Source of the DNA: Astropecten irregularis
Taxonomy: Eukaryota > Echinodermata > Asteroidea > Paxillosida > Astropectinidae
Direction of reading: 5' to 3'
DNA: 64,000 nt
Assembly: GCA_963971285.1 (NCBI GenBank)
Contig: OZ020252.1
Location: forward strand, 14,979,662 to 15,043,661
The position numbers were made by a program, and so were the translations under genes. Of the stretch, positions 28,801 through 39,203 are shown in pieces; the first letter of the stretch is position 1, and every line of letters starts with the position of its first letter. The notes under the pieces are model-generated. The model was not told the DNA's origin and searched no databases. It worked only from the letters and a program-made list of their open reading frames with translations.

Positions 28801-30934
28801 CATATCCTCTATAAGAAAACACCTTGTGTGACCATTTTGATTTGATGTTGTGTCCGCTTCTTGTCTATAGAAATATTGGAACTAAGTTGAAAAAAAAAGA
28901 CATTCAAAAAAGATGACCTTGAACAATTTGTTTAATACCACTTTGTTTCATGTATTATCTAATTTTACATGTTCATAATTATTGCCATCTAACCTATGTA
29001 CATGCTGAAACCTTACAGTATAAGATTATATTTAGGGATTGTTAACACCATTTAAACACTCATGGGTTAACACTCCATGTACATGTATGTTACCTTTTAT
29101 GACCTCAGTGGTAACATGTCACATTTCTCTTGAACAGGTCCCATGGACACGGGTGCCGGAGACCGCAGGCCAGCTTGCTCTTCCACCTTGGCACGAGGGC
29201 CTGCATTTCATGCCTGTTCAGAGTGTCTCCCAAGAGCCCTTCCCATCCCGTACAAATCAAAACAGCTTTGTCGCGACCTCAACGTTTGGTAGTTTAGGGA
29301 TGATGACAGAAAAAACAGTACCATTAGACCTTAGCGGTCGGACGTTCCCACCTTCCCCGTACCTCCAAGGAATGCCGCCATCGTCCTTTCTGTGGAAGGA
29401 ACAACGGAGGGAAGGCTCCTTGGAGGAATCAAGTCCACTAGATCTATCTGGGCATGGCAGACCTCCCGTCATGTCCACAGGAGGTAGTGGCATGAATCCA
29501 TTTCTGTCGAGCAGTAAGCCAGGAACTCAGGGCAGCTTTACATCTAAAAGGACTCCTTTGGATGTTGCATCCAGCCAGCAACCTTTGGCCGCTCCTAACC
29601 TTGTCTTAACGACCTCAAATAGCAAGAAGACACTTCAGCCTGCAGTACCACAAACGTTCTTCGATCTGATGCGACTCCATGACATGCCCATCCCTTCAAC
29701 AGCTGCAACATCTGTCAATATTTCCAAGAGCTTGCAATCTTCTGCGAAGATTCCAAGTGCGCGTCCACTGACGGGTTCTTCACTGTCGGTCTCCAAGGCT
29801 CACCTGGAGAGCCCCTCCAGTCCAAAATCTTATCCCCTCATTCCAAGTATTGTCTTGTCTAGTAACACATCAACAGCCCCGAGTGTTCCTAAACCTTACC
29901 CCTATCCAACTACTGAGCTTACGCGTCCACCTCCTGGCGTAATCACTCCAATTTTATCACAACAGCAGTCTCTGAATTACCAAGGAGGGATAATATCTAT
30001 CAGGCCTACCATTCCAGTACCTCAAATGCTTGTTTCATCCAAAACTGTGCCTGTGCTTTCTCCCTTCCCTCTTCCGGCCTCAGTTTCCGCATCAATGTCT
30101 GAGACAAGAACTTCTCCTTGCAGGGATTTCTCCGCCATGGAATCATTAAATGTCAGTGTTGGATCACCGTATCTACAAACAGGATCTCCAAACAGAGGTT
30201 CTCCAAGTGTTCGTGATTCACCCCAAGCAAGACAGAGATATGGTGCTCTTGATTCCCCGAGGGAACATACAGGTCGGAAGGACCCCTCACCTCAGCGGTC
30301 TCCCCAACCGGTTCACATCAAGATCGAACCGCCAGACACTCCCCATGAGGTGGAGCATTCTGGGTCGGGCAACCCAAAGCAGAGGTGGCTTGACGAAACG
30401 GAGAAACAGGCCCGTCTGCTGGAGGCTAGCCTGATAGGGGAACCCACCCGTCCCTCACGCAGTCGAGGATTCCTTGGCGGCAGCGATGGGATCGGCAGGA
30501 CATCGTGGGCAATCTCCTCGAGGAGCCTACAGATCAGAGACAACACTTACGTCAACACAACAGCGAGTCTTCCCAGAGCGCTGCACACGGGTCCAGAGGG
30601 GCCGCTGTCTAGGAATAGCCCAGATCGTGACTCCTACAATGGTGCTAGACTATCCTCAGGGGCAATGCATAGAACTAATGCCTCATCAAGGGATTCCTCT
30701 CAGACATCCAGTCCAACGGCTGGAACCTACCCAGAAAGGTCTGGGGAAATGTCCAGGGACCCATCATTTCATTCAGATAGTTTGAACAGTAGTTCACCCA
30801 ATACATCCAGGAAGGATAGCCTTTCGGATAGACGGTCTAGGGAAGACCAAGGCGTCGAAGCAACACAACTAGACACAGAGGCTGGCAACCCAACTGCTTT
30901 GCACATCAAACTAGAGAAGCCAACCAGAGATTAG
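10624..30934 (+). CDS. Unnamed nuclear regulatory protein: basic winged-helix-like domain, C2H2 finger, CtBP and SUMO motifs (5' partial)
   Basis: Five exons join in frame: 10624-10870, 18070-18198, 25543-26181, 26825-28678 and 29138-30934 (stop TAG). All have GT-AG borders, and every junction after the first exon is phase 0. The visible part is 1554 residues. The first exon begins with one base of a split codon, so at least one upstream exon is missing. Numbered from 10625, the order is: basic domain (about 1-82), short linker (83-125), Pro/Ser-rich tracts, CxxC-x22-CxxC knuckle (about 385-414), long SP-rich region, C2H2 finger (about 880-902), two PLDLS motifs (1018-1022, 1056-1060), and IKIE and IKLE SUMO-type sites near the C terminus. 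PLDLS is the known CtBP-binding signature, so a nuclear co-repressor or DNA-binding role is inferred. I do not recognise the family. The gene model is much firmer than the function. Confidence 0.85.
12693..12920. repeat. MITE family C (GGCTCCGG ends)
   Basis: The left GGGCCTTTTGCAAACCTCGG and right CCGAGGTTTGGAAAAGGGCC are inverted repeats. The interior CGTGACTCCATTTTTGAATA is shared with 38329-38565. Confidence 0.75.
13083..13399. repeat. MITE family F (CCCAATTTCATGGAATC ends)
   Basis: The left CCCAATTTCATGGAATC pairs with the right GATTCCATGAATTTGGGCC. The interior is built of GCTTAC/GTAAGC segments. A second copy is at 18625-18928. Confidence 0.65.
14053..14181 (-). repeat. Partial CAGGGCTCGAA element
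   Basis: This is a reverse-orientation fragment of the element complete at 54117-54398. It retains TTTGTGCAAGGAAAACAAAA, the CTAGAC-rich block and GGATATTTCGAGC. Confidence 0.65.
14847..15202 (+). repeat. MITE family A, full-length copy
   Basis: It starts AAAGGTAATATCATACTTTG and ends AGTATGATACTACCTTT, with a central GATCTTTTAAAAGATC hairpin. The copies at 34822-35184, 50793-51150 and 24770-25084 (reverse) have the same order. Confidence 0.8.
15784..16052. repeat. MITE with ATAGAGGGTGTGCAGTCACGTGA ends
   Basis: The left AGAG(G)GTGTGCAGTCACGTGA pairs with the right TGACGTCACGTGCACGCTCTCT. CCATTTTGGACGGCA pairs with TGCCGTCCAAAATGG. The element is about 270 bp, with a middle rich in CGTACG and GCATACGCG. 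Confidence 0.7.
16511..16888. repeat. MITE family B, full-length copy
   Basis: AAAGGTGCATGATTGG at the left and CCAATCCTGTAC..GTACCTTT at the right. The interior follows the order seen at 2550 and 4340. Confidence 0.7.
17638..18032 (-). repeat. MITE with GCAAATCCTGTACGCTGCCTTT end, beside an exon
   Basis: This is a reverse copy of the element at 55741-56098. Shared blocks include GATTTGCAAAGATGTGCATTT, CATCTGGATAGCAGAAATACG and AACCAAGATTTCCC. Its end lies 37 bp before the exon at 18070. Confidence 0.75.
18070..18198 (+). CDS. Second visible exon of the unnamed regulatory protein
   Basis: The exon has 43 codons, phase 0 at both ends, between acceptor TTCTTGCAG and donor GTGAGA. It encodes a Ser/Thr-rich start and a basic segment, PVKKRAIQAWKE. 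The upstream intron end carries a copy of a transposon (17638-18032) that stops 37 bp before this exon. An open frame that begins at 17887 reads from the transposon into the exon and is not a real N terminus. Confidence 0.75.
18625..18928. repeat. MITE family F copy
   Basis: It has GGGCCCAATATCATGGAATC at the left and GATTCAATGAAATTGGGCCC at the right. The interior has CTTACGATAGCAGA and GCCCGTAAGCACAAAAATAG, the reverse of the copy at 13083. Confidence 0.7.
19333..19638. repeat. MITE family D copy split by a nested MITE
   Basis: The outer ends are GGGGTCGATTTCACGAAG and GGTGAAATCGACCC. After GGATAACCCATCGCAATCA it is interrupted by 19401-19548 and resumes at about 19553 with CCTATTCCTCGTAGGGCTCC, which is contiguous in the copies at 24221 and 52510. 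Confidence 0.75.
19401..19548. repeat. Inner MITE of the nested pair
   Basis: The left GGGGCCGATTTCATAAA pairs with the right TTTATGAAATCGACCCC. The core carries GCGACGCGTC palindromes. No exact flanking duplication is visible. Confidence 0.7.
20204..20566. repeat. MITE family H (TTGTTGTGTTGCCCTC ends)
   Basis: GGCC-poly(A)-TTGTTGTGTTGCCCTC at the left and GAGGGCAACACAACAA-poly(T)-GGCC at the right. GGTCGGTCGGTCGA pairs loosely with ACGGTCGGTCGC. A second copy is at 45062-45372, in the BCDIN3D intron. Confidence 0.75.
20901..21250. repeat. Dispersed element with CCTTTTCACACTAC end
   Basis: It shares TTCACACTRC, GATGGTTTGAATG-like and TTGACCCATGTT..AAATTT blocks with 42659-42902. The left end also resembles 18258-18275. 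Confidence 0.5.
21367..21657 (+). repeat. CAGGGCTCGAA element, second full copy
   Basis: Left CAAGGCTCGAAATATCCACT, right AATTTGAGCCCTG. The interior matches 54117-54398 closely, including GATTTCAGTGTCGGTCTAGT. Confidence 0.75.
24221..24360. repeat. MITE family D, intact copy
   Basis: GGGGTCGATTTCACGAAGCT at the left and TTGGTGAAATCAACCCC at the right, 140 bp, with core CTCGAGTTACGAAGGATAAC. Confidence 0.75.
24770..25084 (-). repeat. MITE family A, reverse copy
   Basis: Starts AAAGGTAC..ACTATCATACTTTGGTA and ends ACCAAAGTATGATATTACCTTT. It contains TTTCTCAAAAAGTGGGCAC, the reverse of the block in the plus copies. Confidence 0.75.
26963..27052 (+). other. CxxC-x22-CxxC zinc-knuckle candidate
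   Basis: In the exon 26825-28678, the codons at 26963-26974 give CLLC and those at 27041-27052 give CIKC, separated by 22 mainly polar residues. Paired CxxC motifs at this spacing commonly bind one zinc ion. A stretch of conserved-looking basic and aromatic residues follows (SFKPVPKFPYACNPK). I cannot assign it to a named zinc-finger class. Confidence 0.5.
28448..28516 (+). other. C2H2 zinc finger
   Basis: The residues follow C-x2-C-x12-H-x5-H exactly: CTDC, then 12 residues including F-x6-G-M-E-L, then H-x5-H. A CCRC cluster sits just upstream (28409-28420) and may add a second metal site. Only one finger is present, so it is more likely a protein-contact or accessory DNA-contact finger than a polydactyl DNA reader. 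Confidence 0.75.
29321..29449 (+). other. Two PLDLS CtBP-binding motifs
   Basis: The codons at 29321-29335 and 29435-29449 both encode PLDLS, followed by GR and GH, 33 residues apart. PxDLS is the established motif for docking in the CtBP cleft, and paired copies are common in CtBP-dependent repressors. Function here is inferred from the motif alone. Confidence 0.7.
30317..30916 (+). other. Two SUMO-acceptor consensus sites
   Basis: IKIE is encoded at 30317-30328 (followed by PPDTP) and IKLE at 30905-30916, six codons before the stop. Both fit the hydrophobic-K-x-E consensus. SUMO sites often occur with CtBP motifs in repressors. Modification is inferred, not shown. Confidence 0.55.
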
Positions 30935-31206
30935 CAAGTTAGGAGCAACTTTATGGTAAGATGATCTGGCTTCTCAGCCCCTCCCAAATCAAATGTCCTT
31001 TTCTTAGACTCAGGACAGCATAGCCCATGTACTGTTTTGTTAATGATGAAGAATAACTGGCTCAAAGTGTTGAAATTTACAGTAGAGTTCATCCACAGTA
31101 TTGGATTGTCAGGAACTTTATGTCAGGTTTTGGTTAAGGCCTTTGTTATTTCAATTTCAAAAATCAATTCTCTTCTGCTCGGGCCAAGTGCTGAGTATAT
31201 AAATCA

Positions 31207-31370
31207 GGGCCTATTTTACTAACGCTTTGCAATCATCGCTGAAGCCAAAATCCACCGCTAAACGGAAAATCGATCGCTACTTTTCGTAGCAATTTTCCGT
31301 TTAGCAATTTGGATTTGGATTATGGATTTGGGTTTAGCGATGATCGCAAAACGTTAGTGAAATTGGCCCC
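31207..31370. repeat. MITE family G
   Basis: The left GGGCCTATTTTACTAACG pairs with the right CGTTAGTGAAATTGGCCCC. The interior AAACGGAAAATCG and ATTTTCCGTTTAG are inverted. It lies in the putative 3' UTR intron. Confidence 0.7.
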
Positions 31371-33663
31371 AGGACTTCATCAGTAATGTCACTCTTGAAG
31401 ATGGCCAGAAAATACTGGCCGAAACGTCGAGTGATAATAGCTCAGATTTCTTTCAGCAGACATCTTACACTGTTGACCAACTTGACCTAGTAGTACCTCT
31501 TTATCTGTCTGTATGCAATTTTTTCCTCACGCCAGCAGCACTGAAATAATATCTGTCTTATTATTCCCCTGCTTCCTGTTTCTGTTTCTCCCCTCAACTC
31601 ATTCCATATCTCAGATCTGATAAGTGACGAAGAGGGCTTGCAGTCCACCGCGGGATGAGGAGGTGATGGTGAACGGGAGGGAGATAACTGAAGACCTGGA
31701 AGGAGGACAGGGAGGAAAATTGGCAAACATTCTTCGGTCTTTGAAAATTGGCTGGATGGAGAGCTGTCCGATGGAACGAAGGCTCACAAGATGCTTTCCT
31801 TCGATCTGGAGCTTACACGTTGTCTCATGTACAGAAATGCTTCGTACTTTGCCAAATGTGAGTCGCTCGTTGTCGTGTGGAGACTTTGTATATTTTGTCG
31901 AGCGTGCTGTTTCTGCAGCCCGGAGTGATTTTGTTTGTTCCTGGGATCCGAAAGAAGAAAGAAACGCAAACAAATTTCCCCAAATTTGTACCGTGTCAAA
32001 CATTATATGTTGAGCTCAAACATAATTTGCCAAAGAGAAGGACGTTTAGGTTTTGATTCAACAAAAATTTAACCTTTTTGTCCGAAATTTCACACTTATA
32101 AATGTTGCAAGATATATCACAACAAGACTAAATCAAGCCCACTCTGTTGAATTTATTTTCAGCAAGCAACTCAACAATTTTCGAATGAGGACAATTTTTA
32201 TTTTTTGAGGGGGTGGAAGGGGTGGTGGTGGATGTAGGCATCTGACTCAATTCACCGCATCATCAAGTTCTTTTCCGAACAAGTCGGGCAATGTACTGCT
32301 ATTTCAACCTTGACCCCATTTATTCACCTTCCTTTTACACGATACGTAATGAAACCCCTGTTAAGAAGGTACCCTACCCTTAAAGGGGACATTGATTGGT
32401 CATCTCAGGAACCCTTGTGACTTTGAATCCGTAAAAATACAAAAGTTGCGCGTAGTGAGCGTCAGCAAATGCACCTGTCTTGGCTTTTTAATTTTCTGTC
32501 TTAAGTCTTCCCAGGTACATGTATGTTCATGTTGCATGAAGGAGTGGAGTGTCGAGATGATAAGAAAAGTAATGTATGGGCTGACACAGGTCCACATGGG
32601 TTTTAAGATGGGATAGCGCAAAGGCGATTTTGGAGGGTTAATGTATCCATTGATTTCTACAAGAAGATGCTAGGTCACAGGCTTATTGAGAGGGAATTAT
32701 CCAAACGAAGGCACCACGTTGAATGCATGCATGCTTTTCTGACACATCGAAACCATTCTTCTCAAAACTGTTCATGCAAATATCTGTGGACATCAAAGGC
32801 ATCTTCTTAATCATTTTTTGAGGACATGACAAAAGGCTCCAAATTCACAGCACAACTTGTAAAATGTGTATCCGTATTTGCATTGCTGTTCTATCCGTGC
32901 AGTGTCAGCACACAACATTTCAGACAGACCGTGGTTGCCAAGGTGACACAAAAACCGCCTTTGACATGATAAGCAAACAAAATGAAATGAAAATCTTCGT
33001 TGCAGAGATCAGTGGATTGCGCAAGGCATGATGGGATAAGTACCGTATCCACGGCGATGGGTATAAACATCCGACATATCCTTTGTATTTTAATGGTGCG
33101 CAAATCAGCTTTCAAACTTCAGCTTTCAAATTGGTAACATGAAACCTGCTAAACAGCCAAGCTAAACAAGAAAAAGAAAAAAAAAGTACCTTTTTTTTTA
33201 ATGTTAAAGGAAATATTAGATATCAAATATCTCTCCTAAATTATAGCGTTTGTACATAATCTACAGATAATTGTAAAAATGGGAATTTTTAACAGCTAAC
33301 TCTACACCCAAAACTGTAAAAAGAATATTATATATCTGGCAGCTTTTTGCCTGTTCCGTTTTAAGACTATTCTTTTCTTCTTGAAATGCCCAAGTATTAA
33401 AATCAGAATTATTTTCTTGTTTAAGATGTTCAGTAATGAAAAAAAAATAGAACAAAATGTATAAAAAGTTTATCCCTAAAAAGGTCCCTCGTGCCTCATG
33501 TTTTGTACCAAATATATATTTTTTTTCTGGGTACAAAAATGTCTCCAAAACCAAGATCCCACTGACGAACACTCGTGAACGGGAAATTGGAACTGTTAAG
33601 AGCAGTGGAAAATCATAGATTCCCTGCAAGTTATTGGATTTCTGCCAAAACTTGTCTCAGAAC

Positions 33664-33913
33664 AATTTCATAGAGCTGCTTAAGCACCAAAATTTGCTTA
33701 AGCACCAAAATTCTCGGTGTGAAATGAAATTAGTATGCCAGCCCAAACTCCTTGTGAATGTTATGCTCAGCAAACAATGGCTGAATACAAGTCAAAAGCA
33801 GTATTAAAACAACCATGAAAATTCGGTTGGTAATCCTTTTTGATAATCAAATCAAGGAAGACTTTTCATGCTAAGCAAATGTTGTGCTTAAGCAGCTCTA
33901 TGAAATTGGCCCC
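33664..33913. repeat. MITE family E copy
   Basis: CAATTTCATAGAGCTGCTTA at the left and TAAGCAGCTCTATGAAATTG at the right are perfectly inverted. The interior has ATGTTATGCTCAGCAAACAA. Confidence 0.8.
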
Positions 33914-34821
33914 TGAACAGACGTATTTTAAAACCTTTGTTTTTGTTTTCTTTGTTTTCTTTTTTTAAAATCAAAACCTTCCAGCATGTCCAGTTGATGT
34001 TCAGTTGTGAATCGTGTGGCTTAGTGACAAAAACAAAGAAAGGTTACCAACCACAATTCTATTGTAAATGTACATTGGGTATAACCGGTTCACCGCTGAT
34101 TCTTCTGATAAATTTGCCAATCATATTTGCAGCTCTAAAAAAAAAAAACCCCTGTTAAATCCAGGAATTGAATTTCCAGTGAGGGTGTACACATGAACAC
34201 GTCTCGTTTTATATGCAATCACTTTATTTCATTATTTCTAAGCTGCATTTTATAATTTTTCTGTTGCTGCTACTGTCAAGTATTAAAAAGTTTACAATTG
34301 TTTTTTTTTTCATTGTGTTTTTTTTCAGGGTATACAAACAAATTGTCTGTTGATAATTCTGAAATAATATACTTGTTGACAACAGTTTATATTATATATT
34401 TAACCGAACCTGGAGATTTTGAAAGTTGTACATAGAAACCATACTACCTTTTACAACATTCTAAGCTGCTCGTGTTTTTTTTAAAGTAATAACTCATCAG
34501 TGGCTTTTGCTGTAACAATAGAAAAAAAACATAAAATATAGAAAATATTATTAAAAGTAGTTTCATGTTCTAATGAAACGATCATTTTAGCTTGTACATT
34601 TATAGTGTGTTGGAGAGTAGTACAAATGAATTCCAAAACAGTCGTAATGGATCCCGTGTGTAGTAGGTTCTGACTACTTAATGACGTGATATTTTTTTTT
34701 TAAGTCATGCAATTGATGCTGCATTTTTATTATTTTTATTATTTTTTGTAATTGAGTTTATTTTTATGGAAACTGTGCAGCTGTAGGTTGCTAGATAATG
34801 TGCTACATTATTTTGGGAGAA

Positions 34822-35184
34822 AAAGGTAATATCATACTTTGGTTTTTATCAAAGAAATACAGATTCATGTGCAAAAATATCAAGACAGATACAGTAACAG
34901 TCATCTGTGAAAATTTCAGTCCCGTATGGTGCCCACTTTTTGAGAAAAGCGTGAAAAACGGCCACAGTATTTTTTAAGTCTTTTCTCTTTTATTTTTGAT
35001 CTTTTAAAAGATCAAAAAGATTTTTGGTCGTTGTTTTACTAATTTCTGGATAAATACACCATTTCAGGCGGAAGAATTTTAACGGTACATGTTTCTACCA
35101 CCACCATCTTCATACCCTGTAGGTTATACGGAAATCTGTGAACATTTCTTCTTTGGTTTCTTACCAAAGTATGATACTACCTTT
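34822..35184 (+). repeat. MITE family A, full-length copy
   Basis: Ends AAAGGTAATATCATACTTTGG and CCAAAGTATGATACTACCTTT; central TTTTAAAAGATCAAAAAGAT. It is nearly the same as 14847-15202. Confidence 0.8.
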
Positions 35185-35453
35185 AAAGAAAGAGAAAAAA
35201 GGGGGGAAAGGAAAAAAAAACATTGCATTGGTTGTGTGTGCACATTGTGGGTCATTTTAGAAAGAAGCAGCTGCATTTTTTTTAGTTTTGTAACCACAAG
35301 ATTCCAGTCGCACTCAGTGGAAAAGTCTTGGGTTTATGACAATTTTAATAAAAAACAACAACAAACAAACAACAACAACAATGATCCAGTCTGATCTGAT
35401 GCTACTGTCAGTTGTGATTTGTTCATTATTTGATTTCATCATGGGGAAAAAAA

Positions 35454-35790
35454 GTTTTGAATTTTTCAGCTCAATTGATCATTGGAAACAGTAGAAAACA
35501 GTGAAAAACCTGTTGCAATTGTAATATGGGGGAAAAAAAAAAGTTTTGTATTTTTCAGCTCAATTGATCATTGGAAATAGTAGAAAACAGCGAAAAACCT
35601 GTTGCATTTGTTATATGCGAAATTGTGAAGCAATTCGGTCGTTTGGTTGACTCATTTCTGGATAATTAGCAGCATTTCAGGTGGAACAATTGTAATGGTA
35701 TGTTTATACCAGGTCCATCTTTATACCCTTATTAGTTATACATAAATCTATGAACATTTTGGTTTGTTACCAATTCTGTACCGTACCTTT
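35454..35790. repeat. Family A/B-related MITE with internal tandem duplication
   Basis: A unit of about 84 bp containing TTTTTCAGCTCAATTGATCA is repeated twice at the left. The right end is CCAATTCTGTACCGTACCTTT. The same left block occurs once at about 1530. Confidence 0.6.
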
Positions 35791-36253
35791 AACTTTTTCC
35801 TCCAATCGTCTGCCTGACCCAAAAAAAGAAAAAGAAATTTCGAACCTTCCATTTTCATTGGCTGAGTTGATTTTTGTGAATCAACTCCCCCCCTCCCCCC
35901 AAAGCAGAATAGCCTTAAAGGTCTCAAGGCCCTGTTAATTATTAAACTCCCCTGTTTCTTGATTTGACAGGTCCCTGTTGTTGACAAAACAATTTGCTGA
36001 CAAAGTGGCAATGATTTTTCTGGTTTTCTGCCTGTCTTTCCATTTTTGGTTTGCTTTTATTTTGCTTTTTGAAAATTCTCAAATAATTTCAGCGTAAATT
36101 ATGATTTTTTGTTGTTATCTTCTGAAGATAAGTTTGAACATGAGGAGAACCTACAAACAAGTGTAATGCATCCCTCATATTTTACATGTTACATGCAAAA
36201 CACATTGAAAGAGGAAGAAAGAGAAATGTCCATTTGTCAGTTAGAGAATACAT

Positions 36254-36446
36254 GGGTTTACACTTCTAAAAGTACGCATGCGTGATAGTGCCTCGTTTCG
36301 AAGTCGCGATCAAAACCGCCGAAGTGTAAACCCGTGTATTGTCTTCGACAATGGATGGGTTTACACTTCGAAAAGTGCGCATGTGTGGAAGTGCCTCGTT
36401 TTAAAGTTGCGATTAAAATCTAAGATGGCCGCCAAGGTGTAAACCC
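36254..36446. repeat. Two adjacent GGGTTTACACTT palindromic elements
   Basis: The units at 36254-36333 and 36357-36446 both start GGGTTTACACTT and end with its inverted form. Both carry GCGCATG/CGCATGCGT-like and GTGCCTCGTTT cores. Confidence 0.65.
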
Positions 36447-37273
36447 GTGTATACCCAGTAAGCATCCTGCTAAAATCTAGTATAATTATGTATAGGATCA
36501 GTCCATTGCACATAACCCTGAATCTTTTGTCAAAAAAAGTATATATACTTGTGTAAAAGGTTTTGATTTTCACTAGAGTAAAACTTAGCGGGCATTAACC
36601 TATCAAAAAGCTGCTTATATATATACATGTATGCATATATGTAAACATGTATAGATACATATTTTAAAAAGAAGATGTAAAATGAAAAAAAAAAAAATCC
36701 AGGAAAAAATGTGAGACTATTTTTATGATTAATTTGACCTATTTTCATATATTGCATTTTGTGTACAATGTTTGTGCAGAAAACATAAAAAAAACCAAAA
36801 CAATTGGACGTGTAATTGGTATTGTTTAAAACAGAGCCGATTTGTGTATATAATTATCTATAAATGATGAAATAATTAATAAGTGCAGGCATCGGGTTAA
36901 ACCTTTACATCGCCACAAGATGAATGAAAAGGTAGCCTGCTGATCTGTGAAGAAAAATAAGTCATTTTAAACATTAAAAAAAACCTTTAAAAAAAAAACT
37001 CTATATATTAAATATATATATATTAAAACAATTGGATTGCTTCATTGTGGATTCTAAGGTAGCCAATGAAATCCACACGATGATATCATGTGACCTCTGA
37101 CCCAGCATATGCATGTTTTTTGAACTCAGGTTAAAATCTTTAATGGCTCTTGGATATTCTAACTTCTCATCGTAGGATTTTGGGGGTTTTCAGGCAACGA
37201 TGGTGGGTTTAGTGAGGCTAGAGTTCTATATTTGTTGTTGTTCCTTATAAAGAGCCTTTGGCAAGTTAGACCA

Positions 37274-37521
37274 GGGGCCAATTTCATAGAGCTGCATAAG
37301 CACCAACATTTGCTTAAGCAAAACAACAACTTTGGTGAATAACATTAACACGCCAGCCAAAACTCCTTGTGAATGTTATGCTCAGCAGACAATAGCCAAA
37401 TACAAGTCAAAAAGCAGTAAACATCACATGGAAATTTGGTTGGTGATCCTGTTTGATCAAGGAAGACTTTTCATGCTTAAGAAGCAAATTTTGTGCTTAA
37501 GCAGCTCTGTGAAATTACCCC
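37274..37521. repeat. MITE family E copy
   Basis: GGGGCCAATTTCATAGAGCTGC at the left and GCAGCTCTGTGAAATTACCCC at the right. It directly abuts the family D element that begins at 37523. Confidence 0.75.
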
Positions 37522-37522
37522 A

Positions 37523-37645
37523 GGGGTCGATTTCACAAAGCCCTATGATCGATCGTAGCTCGAGTTACGAAGGATATCACATTGTATCCTCCGTAGGGCT
37601 GCAAGCATCATAAGTTCTACTATTGATAAGTAAGAAATGGACCCC
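37523..37645. repeat. MITE family D copy
   Basis: GGGGTCGATTTCACAAAGCC at the left. The right end is degraded to AAGAAATGGACCCC. Confidence 0.65.
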
Positions 37646-38328
37646 AGGACAGAGTGTGTATGGGATATTGACTTCAGCTCACATCATAATCAACATATCA
37701 CATAATTCAAGGAATAAAAGGATTTTGCACTGTTGAGCTGTTCAGAATGGCAGAAAATCACATGAAGGCACAAAATTCATTCTTGAAGAATGAACTTAAA
37801 GACTACAGTGCGAGGAGCTTGCCTTGAATTCTACATTCAAGCAACAATGGACAGGAGTGGAGAAAATATTACATTACACACTCAAATCAATAGCTTATGC
37901 TCTTGGGGACTTTGATAGACATTGTTCAAGCAACATTTACAAAGAGGCTTTGAGCCTGTTCTGAATTAATCGGCTACGACTTGAAATTACACAAGCCCTG
38001 TGGGAAGTGGCTTCATCCTCCCTCATAGACCTTGCATTAATGTCCAGCCGTAGCCATATAATTTGAACATGGCCCTTTTGTTTTGTCTTACTATGGGAAT
38101 AGTAGAATTAATGACCTCCATATCAAAACTACAGAAATCTTGTATTAACTCAAATTTGATTTGTACTTTCATGATCGGAATACAAAATTATTCTTAGACT
38201 GTATTTATAAAACTCGGGGAGAAAGCGTGTCTTTTCTATTACTGATCATGTCGGCGGTTCAAATTAATGTCCTTGTATTATTATTGTATAAAAACTGATG
38301 CAGGTTAACAATGGCTGGCTTAAACCAA

Positions 38329-38565
38329 GGGCCTTTTCCAAACCTCGGCTCCGGCTCAGGCTCCGGCTTCTGCTCCATTTCGTGACTCCATTTTTGAATA
38401 ACAGGTATCACAATAGAGGCTTTTTTTATACGGTTTGGAATTAGATACTCTATTTTTGAACAAGAAAACAGAGATTCAGATTCAATGAAAAGCCACAACC
38501 TACATTTTCAGCGTATGGATGACAGCGCCTGAGCCGGAGCCGGAGCCGAGGTTTGGAAAAGGGCC
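38329..38565. repeat. MITE family C, best-preserved copy
   Basis: The terminal inverted repeats are about 29 bp, starting GGGCCTTTTCCAAACCTCGG, and are perfect over that length. A one-sided relative lies at 59329-59520 in a RAB3GAP1 intron. Confidence 0.8.
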
Positions 38566-39171
38566 TTACTGTGCATGATACAGGTTGGCAGGGGGACTTT
38601 ATCCCGTTGAAAGTAGTGTGCGCGACTGTGTGCTTTAATAAGTATGGGAATCATTTGGGCAAACTTGTGCTAGCACACAGCAGTGAGTGAATGTGACATT
38701 TCACGTCATGCGGAGAGCAATGTTCTATCAAAACACCTTCACGTGCTTTCATCTATCGCTATTACAAACAAAAAACTGCCGTCCCTTGACAGTAGTGGTT
38801 GACCAGTTTTATAACATCAACCAAATCCCTTGATATCATGGTCCCCTACTCAGTAGTTGAACACCTGTAGATAAAACTTATAATCCAAAGTGGCACACAA
38901 TTCTATTGACCATTGTCACTGAACGCCCAAATGGACTGTTCCAATGCAAAGGAACTTTCCACCTGGCGGCCAAAGTTTTTTTTTTCTTTTTAAACTGAAC
39001 AGAATTAATAGTGTACTTGCAGTGTTCTTGATAAACTAGCCTGTGTAGACAGCCTTATTGTTTTTTTGTTTTTTTCCTTCCTACCGTAGCATGCGCTTGT
39101 AAAGAAATTCATTTACAGTGTAGTCTTACTCTTTAATAACAGCAGATTTTTAAATGTGCCTTTGTTGTATG

Positions 39172-39203
39172 AATAAAACATATGCAACACTCAAGTGAAT
39201 AAA
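39172..39203 (+). terminator. Candidate polyadenylation signals
   Basis: Two AATAAA hexamers lie at 39172-39177 and 39198-39203, followed by an AC-rich then GT-containing stretch. They are the most compact pair downstream of the regulatory gene but lie 8.2 kb after its stop codon, so the assignment is tentative. Confidence 0.3.

Noticed and set aside
31624-32013. Overlapping open frames of about 130 codons on both strands
   Set aside because: No domain, no homology I recognise, and no splice support for coding. More likely part of the 3' UTR or flank of the upstream gene.
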